Shown here: positions 1-11,864 of the stretch, in pieces
Layout: each line of letters opens with the position of its first letter
Position numbering within the stretch: the stretch's first letter is position 1
Assembly (NCBI GenBank): GCA_900169235.1
Contig: FWCC01000046.1
Coordinates: 1-64,000, forward strand
Length of the DNA stretch: 64,000 nucleotides
Reading direction: 5' to 3'
Origin: Zarea fungicola
Lineage: Eukaryota; Ascomycota; Sordariomycetes; Hypocreales; Cordycipitaceae
Made by a program: the position numbers and the translations under genes
The notes under the pieces: generated by a model
Database searches by the model: none
Told to the model about the DNA's origin: nothing
The model's input: only the letters and a program-made list of their open reading frames with translations

Positions 1-2536
1 TTTTTTTTTTTTTTTTTTGCAATTGAGAGTTAATTATGGTGCATAATGCACACACCCATATTATACCAAGCCACCATGCAAAAAAAAACCACCTCGTTTC
101 TGTGAAGCCAAATATCAATTCACACAAGCCTGTTACGGTACCCCCTTTTTTTTTTCTTTTTTGTCTCTATGCTTTTTCTGGGTACTTGTACCCAAAAAAA
201 TCTCTTGGCACATTCGAAGTCATGGGAAATACATCAAAACGTGCTTGGTTTATTTGGAGTTCGTGGCTTGGATGGCAACTAATGGCGGGGACTGAACCCC
301 GTATTCCCGCTTCCTCCCATGTTTGGGGTAAACTAGCTATCAAAAGACCATATTATCCACCAGTTGCGTGCATGTTCGTCAACGTGTGTCTGTGAGTGTC
401 GGGCGTTTTTATACCCCTGGCGCTGGTGCTAGCATCTCCATACGCCACCAATTCGTTCAAAATGCTCGGCAAATAACCGTTGAAAGCATATACGTTAAAA
501 AAAAAATTGGAAGCCCACTTGTGGCCAATTGGCCACATTAATAACAAGATTGCCATAAGGCTATCAGAATAGGAAAACCGACCGGGACCGTTATCCCTCC
601 CTCTGTCCAGCACATGCATGCAATGCAATGCAATGCACTCATACAGGTATCCATCACCCAGCTACAGCCTGCTTCTTGGGAGGAGCAGCTTCAATCGTGG
701 GTTGGGTATCAGTAGCTGATACAAGTCACGACCAATCTATGCATTCGCAAAGTATACGGTGATGTGATCGGAGTGTTGCACAATCTTCGGCGCCACACAT
801 TCAATTGTATTTCATCCTGTTATCTTGCAAGGACATGCTGGATAGATACACTCCATTGTCACGTAAATTCCGAGCCACTTTATACGATGCACCTATCCTG
901 GTCATGCAGGCCAAGCCAACTCCTAGTTGCTGCCAACGCATTCGATTATCCACTTTGCCGGTCTGTTAGGGAGCACCTCGTCCGCTTCGTATCGCTCCCA
1001 AACCCGTCGCATGCCCGCGAACGCATTTCCATCTTTATTCGGGTATTTTTTGGTGCGTCTTTTTAAGAAGATGCTGCCAGTAGTCGTCCACTAAGCTAGA
1101 TCGAGTCACAGTTAAACGTAGGATGGTCCATCATTTTGTCTCACCTTCTTTCTATTTTCGTGCTGCTATTGCTTCTGCATCTGCCCTGGACCGTTGGGCT
1201 AGCTGCAGCTGTCGCAGGTGTTCTCATCAGCTTTTCAAGAGTATTTGAAGAAAAATACACAAATAATTCATTACTCCCGAAGACGCCATTCCAAGTGATG
1301 TCTTCTTTCTTCTTCATTTTTCTCTTGGTTTTATTGTGTACAAGTAGTAAACTATTCAAGTACTTCAAACAGGTTAGATATTCCCATCGTCTATACAAAT
1401 CCATTCAAAGCATGGTAAATGTCTCGGCAAGGCGGATTCTAGAATGACAGTAAAATATTCACTGGTACTTGATTTTATATGATTTTAATCATTACTAGAT
1501 TTACGTTCGGCATGGTCCGGTCCACATCGCAGACCTGCGTGGTTCCGTTATTTTCGCTGCTTTCTCGTATCCCTAATTATTTTTTCTCGCAGGTGATCCA
1601 TCCAGCCTCCCGAGATACCCTTTTTTTCTCAACCCAAACGCTGCACTGCATGGAGTGTTTCTACCCCTGCAGATTTCTTCGTATCATGTCGATATCTTTT
1701 TATTGCTTTTTTTTCCTTCCTTTTTGTCGCTGCTGGTGTTCCCTTTGTTAGCACCGGCTTTCCCCCTCGCATCCCATTGGAGGCTGGTGACCTGATACAG
1801 CTGTGTGTCTTGTTTATGTTTTTGAGTTAAGAAATTCGGCGGCGGTCAGGCTGGCGCTGGGCCAATAGGACAGTCTGCTGGATTTAGAACGGACCACAAC
1901 GGACCCCTGATCACCACTCCCAAATCTCACATTACGTAGTATCTGTCAACCGTGACATTTTTGTAAATCTTCGCGTGTCTAAAATATTTACCTCGTCCAA
2001 GGTGCAGGCCCCCTGGTCTTCACTCTGTCGATGTCAATTGGACAGACGTGTCTGGCCTTTTTGCATTTCTACTAAGAGGGAGGCACCAGCCTCTGCCTTT
2101 GGTGACAAGGGAACGTTCCCGAGCACGAGTGTCGCCATTTGGATTCGATTGAGCCAGAAGCAGCCCAGGACTTACATATTCTTTACTGTTGCGTCGCCCC
2201 ATCTCTTCCCGAAGGTGACATCAAGCGTACAGAGACAACCTGTGTCTTGCGGGGCTGCAAAGCGGACGGTCCGACCTCGCACTGTTATTTGCTCCTGTCG
2301 TGTTGCGACGAGATAGCTGTACTGCTTTTGCACAGATACTCTGTGTATTTCTTTTGTCCTGCGCCCCCGGATTACAAAGTCTCAGTTCTTCTCGTATCGT
2401 CTCATCTTTGCAAATCCTCCAATGCTTGCTCGCTTCAAAGAACACCGCGCGGGCTTTAAAACTAGTCATCAGTCGTACGAGGTCAGCTCAATTGACACTT
2501 CAACAAAAGTCAACGACATCACGAGCTTTGCAAAGC
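1..2536. other. Gene-free stretch at the window start
   Basis: No reading frame here has the length, codon pattern or motifs of a gene. The stretch begins with an 18-base T run and has many T-rich tracts. A tRNA-like fold at 287-366 is discussed under findings. The last few hundred bases presumably hold the promoter and 5' leader of the fasciclin gene that starts at 2537. Confidence 0.6.
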
Positions 2537-3909
2537 ATGCTCCGATTATGTAACTGGCCTTTGGCCTTACACTCGTTTTTGGTTGGAGCGGCTGCTGCCG
2601 CCACAGTTGATAGCTTGGGCACAGTTCTTCAGAATCATCATAACCTCACCACATTCTACGGTTTGCTGAAGGTTGTTTTTTTCCATTACTGACAACCAAA
2701 TCGGACACCAATTCACTTACTAACCAGTCCCATTCTTCAGAACAACTCCGATATTCTATTGCAGCTTCCAAGCGATAAGGGCGTCACAGTGAGCTTCAAA
2801 CCCCCATTACCTCCCCGTCAATGCTAACACTCTTGCCCAAGATTTGCGCCCCATCTGACAAGGCCTTTGAAAATATTCCGTACACATCCCTCAACGGCAT
2901 CTGGGATCCAAACGACAAGGTCAAAACCACCGCCTTCTTACAATATCACATCCTCCGCAGCTCCCTATCCATCGCCGGCCTCGATACGGGGCCAACATAC
3001 CTGGAATCCACGCTCCTGACAGCCGCCAACTACACAAACGTGACCAATGGCCAAAACATCCTTGTCAACAGACAGCCCGGTGACGTCGCCGTGCTGACCA
3101 GCAGCCTCGGCACGCGCTGTACCGTCCTTGAGCGCGATATTGCTTTTCAGGGCGGGCAGATCCAAATCATTGACAACCTGCTCATCCCACCCGCGCCGCT
3201 CCGCCAAACGGCCGAGGCTTTCCAAGCGCAGTCCTTTGTCGCGGCACTGTATGCGGCGGGGTTGATGCCGGAGGTGGGCGAGCGGCCCAATGTGACCATT
3301 TTTGCGCCGCGAGACGCAGCCATGGAACTCGTCGGCGGCTCGCTGGAGAAGCTGAACGGCTCGCCGGCAGCACTGGCGCGCATCATGGGCTACCACATTG
3401 TGCCCGACCAAGTCATTGCCTCGGCGGATCTCGCCAACGCAAGCAGCCTCATGACACTGAGCCAGGGACATGCCGGCGGAAGCGGATATGGAAACAGCAG
3501 CAGCAGCAGCAGCAGCAACAGTAGTAGTAGCAATACTCTGATTGTGCGGCAGGCGGGCAACAACAAGTTTGTCAACTCGGCGCAGATTATCCAGCCCGAC
3601 ATTCTGATTGCCAACGGCATCATGCACCTCATTGCCGACGTCCTCAACCCGGACGAGCCGTCCATTGCGCCGAACGCCAGCGCGCCGACGCAGCCGCCCG
3701 CCTTCCCCGTCAGCGTCGCCAGCCACCCTTTCTCGTCGGCGCTGCCGTGCACGTCTGACTGCCCGACGAGCACGGAGAGCACGCGCGCGTCGAAAACGAC
3801 GGACGCAAAGTCAACGTCCAAGTCGAGCAAGAATGGCGGGATGCCGGGGCCAACGGCACATGTCGCGGCGGCGGCGCTGGGGCTTCTGGGTGCTGGCATT
3901 TTAATTTAA
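2537..3909 (+). CDS. Secreted, probably GPI-anchored fasciclin (FAS1) domain protein
   Basis: Three exons: 2537-2671, 2741-2788 and 2842-3909, with GT-AG introns of 69 and 53 nt; 416 aa. The start was chosen because the exon-1 frame gives a short hydrophobic signal peptide (residues about 5-22) followed by the first FAS1 domain. Spliced exons 1-3 give the FAS1 H1 pattern (TTFYGLLK, then DILLQLPSDKGVT, then ICAPSDKAFENI). A second FAS1 domain starts near residue 175 with the box NVTIFAPRDAAM and ends with NGIMHLIADVLNP. The tail is rich in Ser/Thr/Pro and ends in a hydrophobic AAAALGLLGAGILI segment, as expected for GPI attachment. Many N-x-S/T sites suggest a glycosylated wall or surface protein. 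FAS1 proteins mediate adhesion; that role is inferred here. Convergent with the RNPS1-like gene. Confidence 0.88.
3496..3534 (+). repeat. Serine-codon microsatellite inside the second FAS1 domain
   Basis: Seven perfect AGC units (3496-3516) are followed by AAC and further AGT/AGC codons. They encode a Ser/Asn run within the fasciclin protein (residues about 280-293), between two conserved parts of the second FAS1 domain. The run is in frame, so unit gain or loss changes only the loop length. Confidence 0.85.
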
Positions 3910-4430
3910 GCAATTCAACCAGCAGACATATTCATCTTCTTTTTCTCTTCGAGATGAGAGGGGAAATCGTTTTAATGATTGGGAATTATGATGTTTTTAC
4001 AGGCGTTTTCTTAATTTTGAATTTGATGCAGAAAGGGAGTCTCAAGATTATTTAGAAGGTTTGTATCCATGACGATACACAGCCAACTCTGTTTCTTCTT
4101 CTCATTCTTCATATAGAACCCTTTCAATTACAGCCTTCTGTTCATAATAGCTACGGTTTTGTCCAGCGTTTGCTGACCTAGCCTCATTCCGCGAAAACTC
4201 CCGTCCTCTCATGAACCAGTACTGGTTAGATTTTTCCCCAAACGCCAAAATGTTCCGTCCTGTTGCTTTTCTTTCCCCTCCGTGTCTTCTTATATTTCTC
4301 CATTTATCAAGCAAAGCAAATGAAAACTCAAAACCCTTTGGATATTTTGTTGTACATGGACTCCAGCAACTTTCTGATAGGCGCCGTGCCTGTGCGCCGA
4401 CCTAGCTTTTTTTTTTTTCATTGTGTACAA
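3910..4430. other. Convergent 3' intergenic region
   Basis: Lies between the stop codons of the fasciclin gene (+) and the RNPS1-like gene (-). It is T-rich with no supported gene and probably holds both 3' UTRs. A T run at 4407-4418 sits just downstream of the RNPS1-like stop codon. Confidence 0.6.
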
Positions 4431-5654
4431 TCAGTAGCCGCCTCGGCTACGGGAGCGACTGCCTCCCCTGAGGCTCTCAACACTGCGGCTGGGACGTTCA
4501 TAACCTCCACCGCCGCTTCCCTTCCGGCCAGCTGGCGATCGAGACCGCGACCTCGACGAGTAGGACGCCGGCGACCGGCTTCTGTATCTGCCACCACCAC
4601 GCGGCGGAGACTGTGAGCGCGATGATCCACCGCCACCTGGGCGGTATACATCAGAGCGAGGTCCAAATCTGCCGTTTCCTGAAGGCGACATGGGTCCCCC
4701 ACCTCCGCCTCCACCTCCTCTGCGACGTCTTCCGCCGCCGCCGCCTCCGCCTGTATACGGTACGCGAGGGTCGATATTGGCACCTCGGCGTGCTGTCGGT
4801 GGCGGGGGGGAGAGCTTGCGGCGCTGGAGGACAATGGAGACGTGAATCGTGGCGCCGTCAATTTGGGCCTCGTGCATGTTCGCAATAGCAGCTTCGGCAT
4901 CGGATTCGCGGTCGTAGAGAATGTATGCTGTACCACGGTTCGTGTTGACTAAATATCGATGGCGAATTTCCACATCAGCAAAAAGATCTTGTGTTTGGTC
5001 TTTGTCTTCCAGTTAAAGCAAGAGAAACATGGGTGACGGAAGCACGAGAGGGAGGAGGAAGGGGGCTTACAGGTTCGGTTGACTGGAAGATCAAGATCTT
5101 TAATGCGACCGAATTGTCCAAAGATTTCGTATAAATGGTCCTCGTTGATTGTCTTTGTCAAACGCTCCACGACAATCTAGCCATTTCAATATTTGTTAGC
5201 TTCAGGTTTTCTCATTTCAAAAGCACTTGTGGTTGAGCTTTCTGTTTCATCGCATTCGGGGGAGAAAACAGATTTCATTTATTTTTTCCCGTTTGGTTAC
5301 CTTTGTTCTCCCGGCTAGGGGCCCTGCACTGCTGCCTCTTCGACTGCGACTCCAGCTGCGACTGTCGCTGCGGCGACTGCCCTCACTTCTACTATAGCTT
5401 CGCCCGCGACTGCGACTGCGGCTATAACTGCGGCTGCGACTCCTGCTGTAGCTCCTGCTTCGACCGCGGCTTTCATCTCGATTGCGTCCACTGGCGCCGC
5501 CGTTGCGCGCTGCTGGTGAGCGCGACGATCGGCTTCGGCTTCCTGATCTGGAGGGCGACTGCGAGCGCGTGTTGTGTCGTCTGTGGTTGTTGGCAGCAGC
5601 GGGAGAGCGCGAGCGCGAGCGGAAACGCTCTCGCAGAGGTGAATTTGATCGCAT
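4431..5654 (-). CDS. RNPS1/SR45-like serine/arginine-rich RNA-binding protein
   Basis: Three exons on the minus strand: 5654-5301, 5176-5071 and 4948-4431; introns of 124 and 122 nt; 325 aa. Residues 1-118 form an RS domain of SR/RS dipeptides. Residues about 119-195 form one RRM, with RNP2-like IVVERLTKTINEDHL and RNP1-like NRGTAYILY; the split codon at the second junction gives NRTFNTNRG, matching the family. The C-terminal part has an SPPPPTARRG linker, a Gly/Arg-rich stretch and a second RS region ending in RSRGGY. Order RS-RRM-RS and the RRM sequence fit RNPS1/SR45, nuclear splicing and exon-junction-associated factors. I chose the distal acceptor at 4949-4950 because a nearer AG would insert about 9 unconserved residues. 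Alternative acceptor use is possible. Confidence 0.85.
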
Positions 5655-6548
5655 ACTGTGCGTTTAATGAACGATTTGCTTCGTTCTCAGGAAGTAACGC
5701 GGAAAATGCAAGAGATGCAATTGAAACGCAGCTGCAGTTTTCTATCAACGAAGCGAAAGGTGACAAGCTCTCCCGGTGAGGGTCACGTGTGGGGCAGCTT
5801 TCAATCTTTCGTCCAGTGAATGTGAGTTGCGCAAACGCATTCTCTGTCCTTGACAACGAGCTGGTACTTTTTAATAGAATGCAGTCACATTATTAGAAAA
5901 TATTAGTTTTAAATTAAATAAGTAAAAAAGCTTCTTTGCTTTAAATATATATCCGTATATGTTTATTGAGAGAGAAATCCCTGATAATTGCTTTTTGTGC
6001 ATTCTTTACCATGGTAGCAAGCTGAGCTGTACTGATAGTTTCATCTCGCACTAATCGAGTTGATTTGAAAAGAGAGCTGATGAAACAAATCAAGGCCAGG
6101 ATACTTTCGATTTAAATCAAACAACGGCTGTTCTTGTTATTTTACTCCATGTCTTCAATAAGCAACTCTACTTAAGGATAGGGCATTTATGAATGGCCAA
6201 ATTCTAAACTAATTAGACTCAGACACCTATTACACCTGGGTCCCGGGTAGGCTTGCAAGGTTTCACCTCAGTTGTAGAAGCTAGTACTCTGTAAACATCG
6301 CATTCTATTGTTCTAATTCGGTTCTAATCGTTGACTAGAAGCTGTAATTTAGACAAATTAGGCAGGGATTTAATCGTGGCTCGCCACGCTGGGCGGAGTG
6401 TTCATTGATTCTGGGCGTGTTGTACCAAAGCCAAGACCTGTGTAGAAAACGCGGCACCTACAGTACTCCATCTGGAGACCTGCTTCTCATACTGACGTAG
6501 AACCTGGTATCATTCTCCAATATTGCAAAAAAGGAAGGTTGTCATCTT
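5655..6548. other. Intergenic region: RNPS1 promoter and P450 3' side
   Basis: AT-rich, about 0.9 kb, with no gene seen. The part near 5655-5870 should contain the 5' leader and promoter of the RNPS1-like gene; the part near 6400-6548 the 3' UTR of the P450 gene. Confidence 0.6.
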
Positions 6549-8480
6549 TCAGATATTCTGGTCTGAAGCTGGTATTAGACGGATCCAGCACCCATTGACC
6601 AGATGCATCGTCGTGCCAACTTGCTGCACCATCGGTTTATCATCTCCCCCCTCAAGACCAGAAAATGTTTGAAACAGGCGCGTCGATAGATAAAGCATCT
6701 GCGTGAGCGCAAACTGCTGGCCAATGCACTTGCGCGGGCCTCCTGAAAAAGGCATGTATCCCCATCTGCAATTCCCCCAAAGCCGTTAGCTCTTTCCAAT
6801 TTGTCGTTTATTTTGCAACAGTTCTTTTTCTATGAAAAACTTACTTTGGACGAAGTGTATCCCACCTGTCGGGACGAAATCCCTCAACATCGTCACCATA
6901 GATACCCTTGTCGCGGTGGATATGATGCGTCGAGAATCGAACACTTGTGCCTTTGGGCACAAACAGGGGCGATTTACCGTCCTTCCCACCGCCTGTAGGC
7001 AGGACAGTATCCTTGTTGGCGACACGACTATTGGATGACACAGGTGCGTGAAGCCGCAAAGCTACGCAAATCGTTAGCATTTAGTAAAAGTACAGAAATA
7101 GACCACTTGTTCGGGGAGTGGGGTTGATAGTATCAGCAAAAAACACACGCACTTTCTCTGAGAACATTGTTCAAGTATTTCAGATTGCGCAAATCCTCCC
7201 ACGTAGGCTTCTGCCCACCCAGCATCTCCAGCTCCTCGCGAATTTTCTTCACCACATCAGGTCGCCGTGCCAGAATCCAGAGCATAGACGAGAGCGTGCT
7301 GGCGCCTGTGTCTCGGCCGCCGACAATCATGGATAGCAGTTGCGATCTGATCTCCTCGTGGGAGGCACCGGACTGAATCAGTTCGTCCATGAAGACGTAC
7401 GCGCGCTCTTTGACCTTTTCCGTGCTGAGCGCCTTGGCGACGTGGGCATCGACAAAGTCGTTGCAGGCGCGGATGACGGGGTCGCCGTTCTTGTCTTGGC
7501 CGAGGGCGGAGAACCAGCCGGCTTTGGAGCGGTTCGAGGCCGTGAGGAGCAAGAGATCAAAATTGCGAGAAAAGTTGGTGGACTCTACCGTCGGATTCGT
7601 CAGAGTGTTAGTCGAATGTCCGAACCTGTTATCCGGTTGGTTTTAGTACTGGCAATTGCTTTTAGGCACAGAAGAAATAGAAAGTCGGAATTGGAAGAAA
7701 AAAAACCGCGCTAAAAGTATCAAAGTTGAATAAAAAAGCCAAGACTTACATGAAATCCGTCGAAATATCCATGGTAAACATGTACAACAAGTCTTGCACG
7801 TCCAAACTGCTTGTACCATCCCGTGGCAGCCTCCGTAGGAAGTTGTCCACATGACGGTCCGTACACTCCAAATCGGCCAGCTGATTGCGCACAAAAGAAG
7901 GGCGGATCATGGCCCTTTCATGCTTCCACTCTGGGCCGTTGGTGGCAAAGATGGAATGCCGGCCCAAGGCAATCACGACCGCCCCTTGCTTGGCGCCGCC
8001 AATGTCCCAGTCCTCAAACTGCGTGTCGAACATGGCCTTGACGATTTCTTGATCGCGAGTGATGAGCGCCCACGAGTTCAGGACCTGGACCCAGAGCGTT
8101 GGGCCGGTGCGTGCAAAGTAGTCATCGAACATGGAAAATAAGCGATGCTCCTTTATGGCGGCCTGGATGTCAAGGAGCCAGTCGAGTCCCAGGGGACCAA
8201 AACGGCCAACGTAGGCAGGCGCGGGTTCGGCACCATTGATACGAGAGCTGTAGAGCCAGTAGTGTTTGGAGCGGCAGAAGAAGAAGCAGGGCAGGGTGAG
8301 GATGACGGTCTTTGGGGACGAGAGAAGAGATGGCCAAAGTCCAGATTGGAAAACAAGCGGCGATGGTTGACCAGCCCAACTTGAATACACGCCGACAGTG
8401 ATGAGGACTGTGATCCAAGCAAGGTGACAAGTTAACAACCAGATGGCTGTTTGGTACAGCCGTTCCATGTATCTTGCCAT
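6549..8480 (-). CDS. Cytochrome P450, CYP52-like (probable fatty-acid/alkane hydroxylase)
   Basis: Four exons on the minus strand: 8480-7750, 7625-7153, 7061-6845 and 6765-6549; all junctions GT-AG and in phase; 545 aa. An N-terminal hydrophobic anchor lies at residues about 12-32. P450 motifs are present in order: I-helix GGRDTGAS near residue 346, K-helix ETLR (E401, R404, created exactly by joining exons 2 and 3), FRPDRW (PERF-type) before the last intron, and heme-binding FSGGPRKCIG with Cys487. The FGHSTNTL segment and the VANKDTVLPTGGG segment resemble the CYP52 clan, ER-bound omega-hydroxylases of fatty acids or alkanes. Subfamily and substrate are inferred. Length is normal for the clan and no motif is broken. 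Confidence 0.9.
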
Positions 8481-9687
8481 AGCGATAGTGATTGTGATGT
8501 TGTAGCGATGTCGACCTTGGCCTTGACTGACTAGGAAGAAATTCCAGGAGTTTCACAGAAAGGGATTGTGGCCAGGTTTCCGGAGCAAGTGCGGCGGGGA
8601 TAGTGCAAAGTTTGGATGCACAAAGGCTAATTAATATAAATGCAAGGTCATGAGTGCTTGCGGGGGAGCACAGTTCAGCCGTTGTGGCTGTCGAACCTAC
8701 ACATGATACAATCTGAGCGTCGTTCAACGCTAGTGCTGCGAGATGTGTCTGAACGGGGTCGAAAAATGCAGCCAAGCCAAGCGTCCGCTTCAAGCCCGTA
8801 AGCAGCCTGCCTGCAGATATAGTGAGTCAGGGTTTATTGACGAGACTATGAGAGGCCAGAGCAAAGAAAACGAGGGGCATAGCATCCACAGTTGAGACTT
8901 CGGCTCCGACTTGGATGACAACCGGCCGGGAGGGTTTGCATCTGGCGGCGCATGTGATTGCCGTATAGAGGAAAAGCACCGGGACAGAATGATATCGGCG
9001 GGGCCCAAAGACGAGCTAGCCAGCCACTATTAATAAGTCTTGTAAATTGCAAGTTAACATGATTTGAGATTGAGAAAAGGTAGCCCCATCTTAGATTATG
9101 AAATTGGAGTAGTTGGTGAAAGTGGGAATCATACTAATGTTGCATAACAAACCTTGGTATGACCTGTTGAACCCATCCACGTCGACTTTGAGATTTGGGG
9201 GCTGTAAAATCCTCGAAAAACTGAGTTTATTTTCATTCTTTTACAATTTTTTTTTCTCGTCTCATAATGTCTCGTGACTAATCTCAGAATTTGATTCTGT
9301 GTAGTTGCAAGCTGATTCTGGAGATGTTAATGTTCACGTTTGGTCAGTCGAGCTCAACTGGAGCCTTGGGCCCCACAAGTGCCGCATCCAGCCAATGGTA
9401 GCAAAGCACTCGCCAGCTACCCCAGACAGGACTTGCCGAGCCAAACCGCTCAGCCAGCCAGTCCATCTCCTCCTCCGACATTAGGAGCCTTGACAATTCC
9501 CCCTCCACGAATTGAGTGCGCATCACGAAGAGGTATCATTGAAGGGAGGCAAAAAGGCCCCGACCGGCTCGACATAACACATAAAACACGCTCGAGAACG
9601 ACTACAATACCTAAGTGGACGCGACGACGACGCCCCTTGGTTATACCAGTCCTCAACAAAGAGACACATCGACAAAGCCCAGGCATC
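8481..9687. other. Divergent intergenic region between P450 and Mim2-like genes
   Basis: Divergent promoter region of 1.2 kb. No coding region is supported. Open frames here lack motifs and overlap each other in several frames. It presumably drives the P450 leftward and the Mim2-like gene rightward. Confidence 0.6.
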
Positions 9688-10112
9688 ATGGCTGCCTCCG
9701 AATCACTCTATATGGTGTCACAGACATCCTTTCTGGAAAAGGAAGATGATGTCGACTCGCTGCCATCTATTTCAACAGACGAAATCTACTCAGACGATGA
9801 TGACGACGCACAGGCGGAGTGGGAGCGCAGTCTAGAACAGGTGCAGATGCTGCTGACAATGGTGCTGGTGCCGTGGATGGGCAAGTACTTTGGCCGCAAG
9901 TTTGCGTATTGGAGTGAGTGCTTCCCAAAAAAATGCAATCAACATAAACATGACGTGCAGTGGTCACGATGCAAACGGAATTTCCATGCTGACGGCACCG
10001 TTTTCTAGGCTGGGCCAAATATATGAACTGGGCACACGACGTCGAAGTCACATACACTAATAAAAAGGCATTCAAGGTGATTGGTGCAGTAGAAGCTGCT
10101 AGATCATTATAG
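9688..10112 (+). CDS. MIM2: Mim2-like mitochondrial outer-membrane import factor
   Basis: Two exons, 9688-9913 and 10009-10112, joined through a 95-nt GT-AG intron; 109 aa. The N-terminal half is acidic (a run of five Asp near residue 39). It is followed by one hydrophobic helix (MLLTMVLVPWMGKYFGRK) and a conserved-looking end: YWSWAKYMNW, KKAFK and GAVEAARSL. This layout matches fungal Mim2, the small partner of Mim1 that inserts alpha-helical proteins into the mitochondrial outer membrane. The start at 9688 was chosen because the frame upstream to 9340 has no conserved features and looks like leader. The assignment rests on recall of the family pattern, so it is good but not certain. Confidence 0.75.
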
Positions 10113-10648
10113 TTGTTGACGGAGGATGATTGTTTATATCCATGGCATTGCATTTTTGTACAGACCGGCCCCGAGCCTGGGGCACTAACGGTTGGTTTTT
10201 GTCTTTGGTATCGGTTTCTTCGGCGTTGGTGGCACATGTTGATTAGAAGTCAATCTTATAAAAGCAAAATCTCACCTTGTAAGTTGCGGCTTCATTACGC
10301 CTTGTGGTGGTGGGTTCACCTGCTGTGTTTACGAATTTGACGCCAAGTGAGTGGTATATTAACGTACGTAAGAGCATTAAAACCGTGATAAAATAGCCGA
10401 CATAGAGATACAAAACACAACCCCGTCTAATACAACTCATAAAAAGACCAAGAGACTTATGGTTGGCAGAAAGTTTATGCCAGATCCAGGACATTGAGTG
10501 CATCCTGTTGAAGTTCTGCCTACCGTCTCATCGCCACCAGCGGCTGGGAACACCAACACCGGCCCCAACAATTCGTTATCAGCAGACAATCGAACAGTGC
10601 AGTGAGCTGAGCCTAGTTCATGTGCAATCTCGCCCGGTATGTTGTATA
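10113..10648. other. Convergent 3' intergenic region
   Basis: Between the stops of the Mim2-like gene (+) and the MARVEL gene (-). No gene seen; probably both 3' UTRs. Confidence 0.6.
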
Positions 10649-11158
10649 TTAGACTTGCGCCATGGCCGGGCGAGAAGTGCGGACCGATCCGATGCCGCCG
10701 CCGCGCATCTCTCTGAACGAGAAGAAGAGACCGCCACACAGCGTGATCCAAAGGAACCACATGAAGACGTCGCTCGCCTGGAGCTCCCGGCAGCGGCTCT
10801 CGGGATTGTCGGAGCCGAATCCGATCCAGCTGGCGGAGCGGTTGGTGGTGTTGGCGCAGTTGACGTGGCCAATCTTGGCGGCGAGGACAATGGCGCTGAT
10901 AAAGGTGAAGAGCACGCCGAGGCCGTCGAGGACCATGAGGATGAGGGGCATGGCGAGGCTGGCGAAGACGGTGGCGAGAATGCCGTAGAGGCAGACAATC
11001 CAGGAGAGGACGGCGACGAACATGGTAAAGTTGACGGCGGCGCGGGCAGAGGTGGAGGCGGTGTCATCGCTGGAGATGACGTTGCCGATGAGGCCGGTGA
11101 TGATGATTGTGAAGACGAGCGCGATGCCGCGCAGGATGATGTTGAGGAAGCCCGACAT
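10649..11158 (-). CDS. MARVEL-domain four-helix membrane protein (Nce102-like)
   Basis: Single exon, 169 aa. Four hydrophobic segments (residues about 8-27, 44-66, 71-93 and 130-147) are arranged as in MARVEL proteins. A Cys-containing loop between helices 3 and 4 (NCAN, SRCRE) and a short basic cytosolic tail complete it. Fungal MARVEL proteins such as Nce102 organise plasma-membrane eisosome/MCC domains and sense sphingolipids; that function is inferred from the fold only. The start is the first in-frame Met, immediately before the first helix. Codon use is strongly GC-rich at third positions, so the antisense frame is also open, but that frame shows only low-complexity charged sequence. 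Confidence 0.8.
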   Translation of the reverse strand: MSGFLNIILRGIALVFTIIITGLIGNVISSDDTASTSARAAVNFTMFVAVLSWIVCLYGILATVFASLAMPLILMVLDGLGVLFTFISAIVLAAKIGHVNCANTTNRSASWIGFGSDNPESRCRELQASDVFMWFLWITLCGGLFFSFREMRGGGIGSVRTSRPAMAQV

Positions 11159-11840
11159 GGCGACGGACTGTTTTTATGTCTGATGTACTATTGACTTATA
11201 CTGTTTACTTTCTTCTGTGTTGAAGATGTTTATAGAAACAAGTACCAGCCGGGGAGGGTTGGAAAATGAAGAATTGAGAGGAGAAGAAAAAGACACGATT
11301 GTGAGGAGACGGGATTTTTTTAAAGTTGCGTGAGGGGCGAATAAAAAGTAGTTTGGAGCAATGATGTAGTTCCCCAGCGGTATACTCCGTACTCGGCAAG
11401 CTCAAATCGATGATGCGATCGATTTGCAGTTCGCTGTGGGGTTCGGAAGTGCTGGATGAAGATGCTTGCGACGGTTTTTAATCTACTTTTATTTGCCTTG
11501 GCTAATTTGATAGCGAGATGCAAGACTAATGGCACATGTAGACAAGCCTTGCCATTGTTATATACCATTTTTTCCCCAGCTCGCTTTTGTCTTCGAGTGG
11601 CACTGCATAGTATAGCCATGTTGAAAATAACAACATTGAAACCATGGTGACGACAAGGTGGCTGACCTTTGCGCTGCTTCCGGAAACAAGGAAAACCTTG
11701 CACAAGCGGGTTTATCATTAACCAGTTAGCGGCTTATTTACAGTGGAACTTTGCACTAAACCGGCGGTTCCCAGCGCCAAAGTTCTTCTCTGTGGTTCCT
11801 TTACCAGTTAATATAGGCATGAAGAAAAGAAAGGTAAAAA

Positions 11841-11864
11841 TGAAATAAAATGAAATAAAATGAA
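11841..11864. repeat. Short tandem repeat, 10-bp unit TGAAATAAAA (2.4 copies)
   Basis: Two exact copies of the 10-base unit followed by a partial one, in AT-rich intergenic DNA. No gene is affected. Confidence 0.8.

Noticed and set aside
2965..3726. Long open frame antisense to the fasciclin gene
   Set aside because: It is the GC-rich mirror of real coding sequence, low-complexity (His/Arg/Val-rich), with no motif; the sense strand has clear FAS1 domains and splice sites.
10463..11194. 243-codon open frame on the plus strand over the MARVEL gene
   Set aside because: Asp/Glu/Gly-rich low-complexity product; mirrors third-position GC bias of the minus-strand membrane protein.
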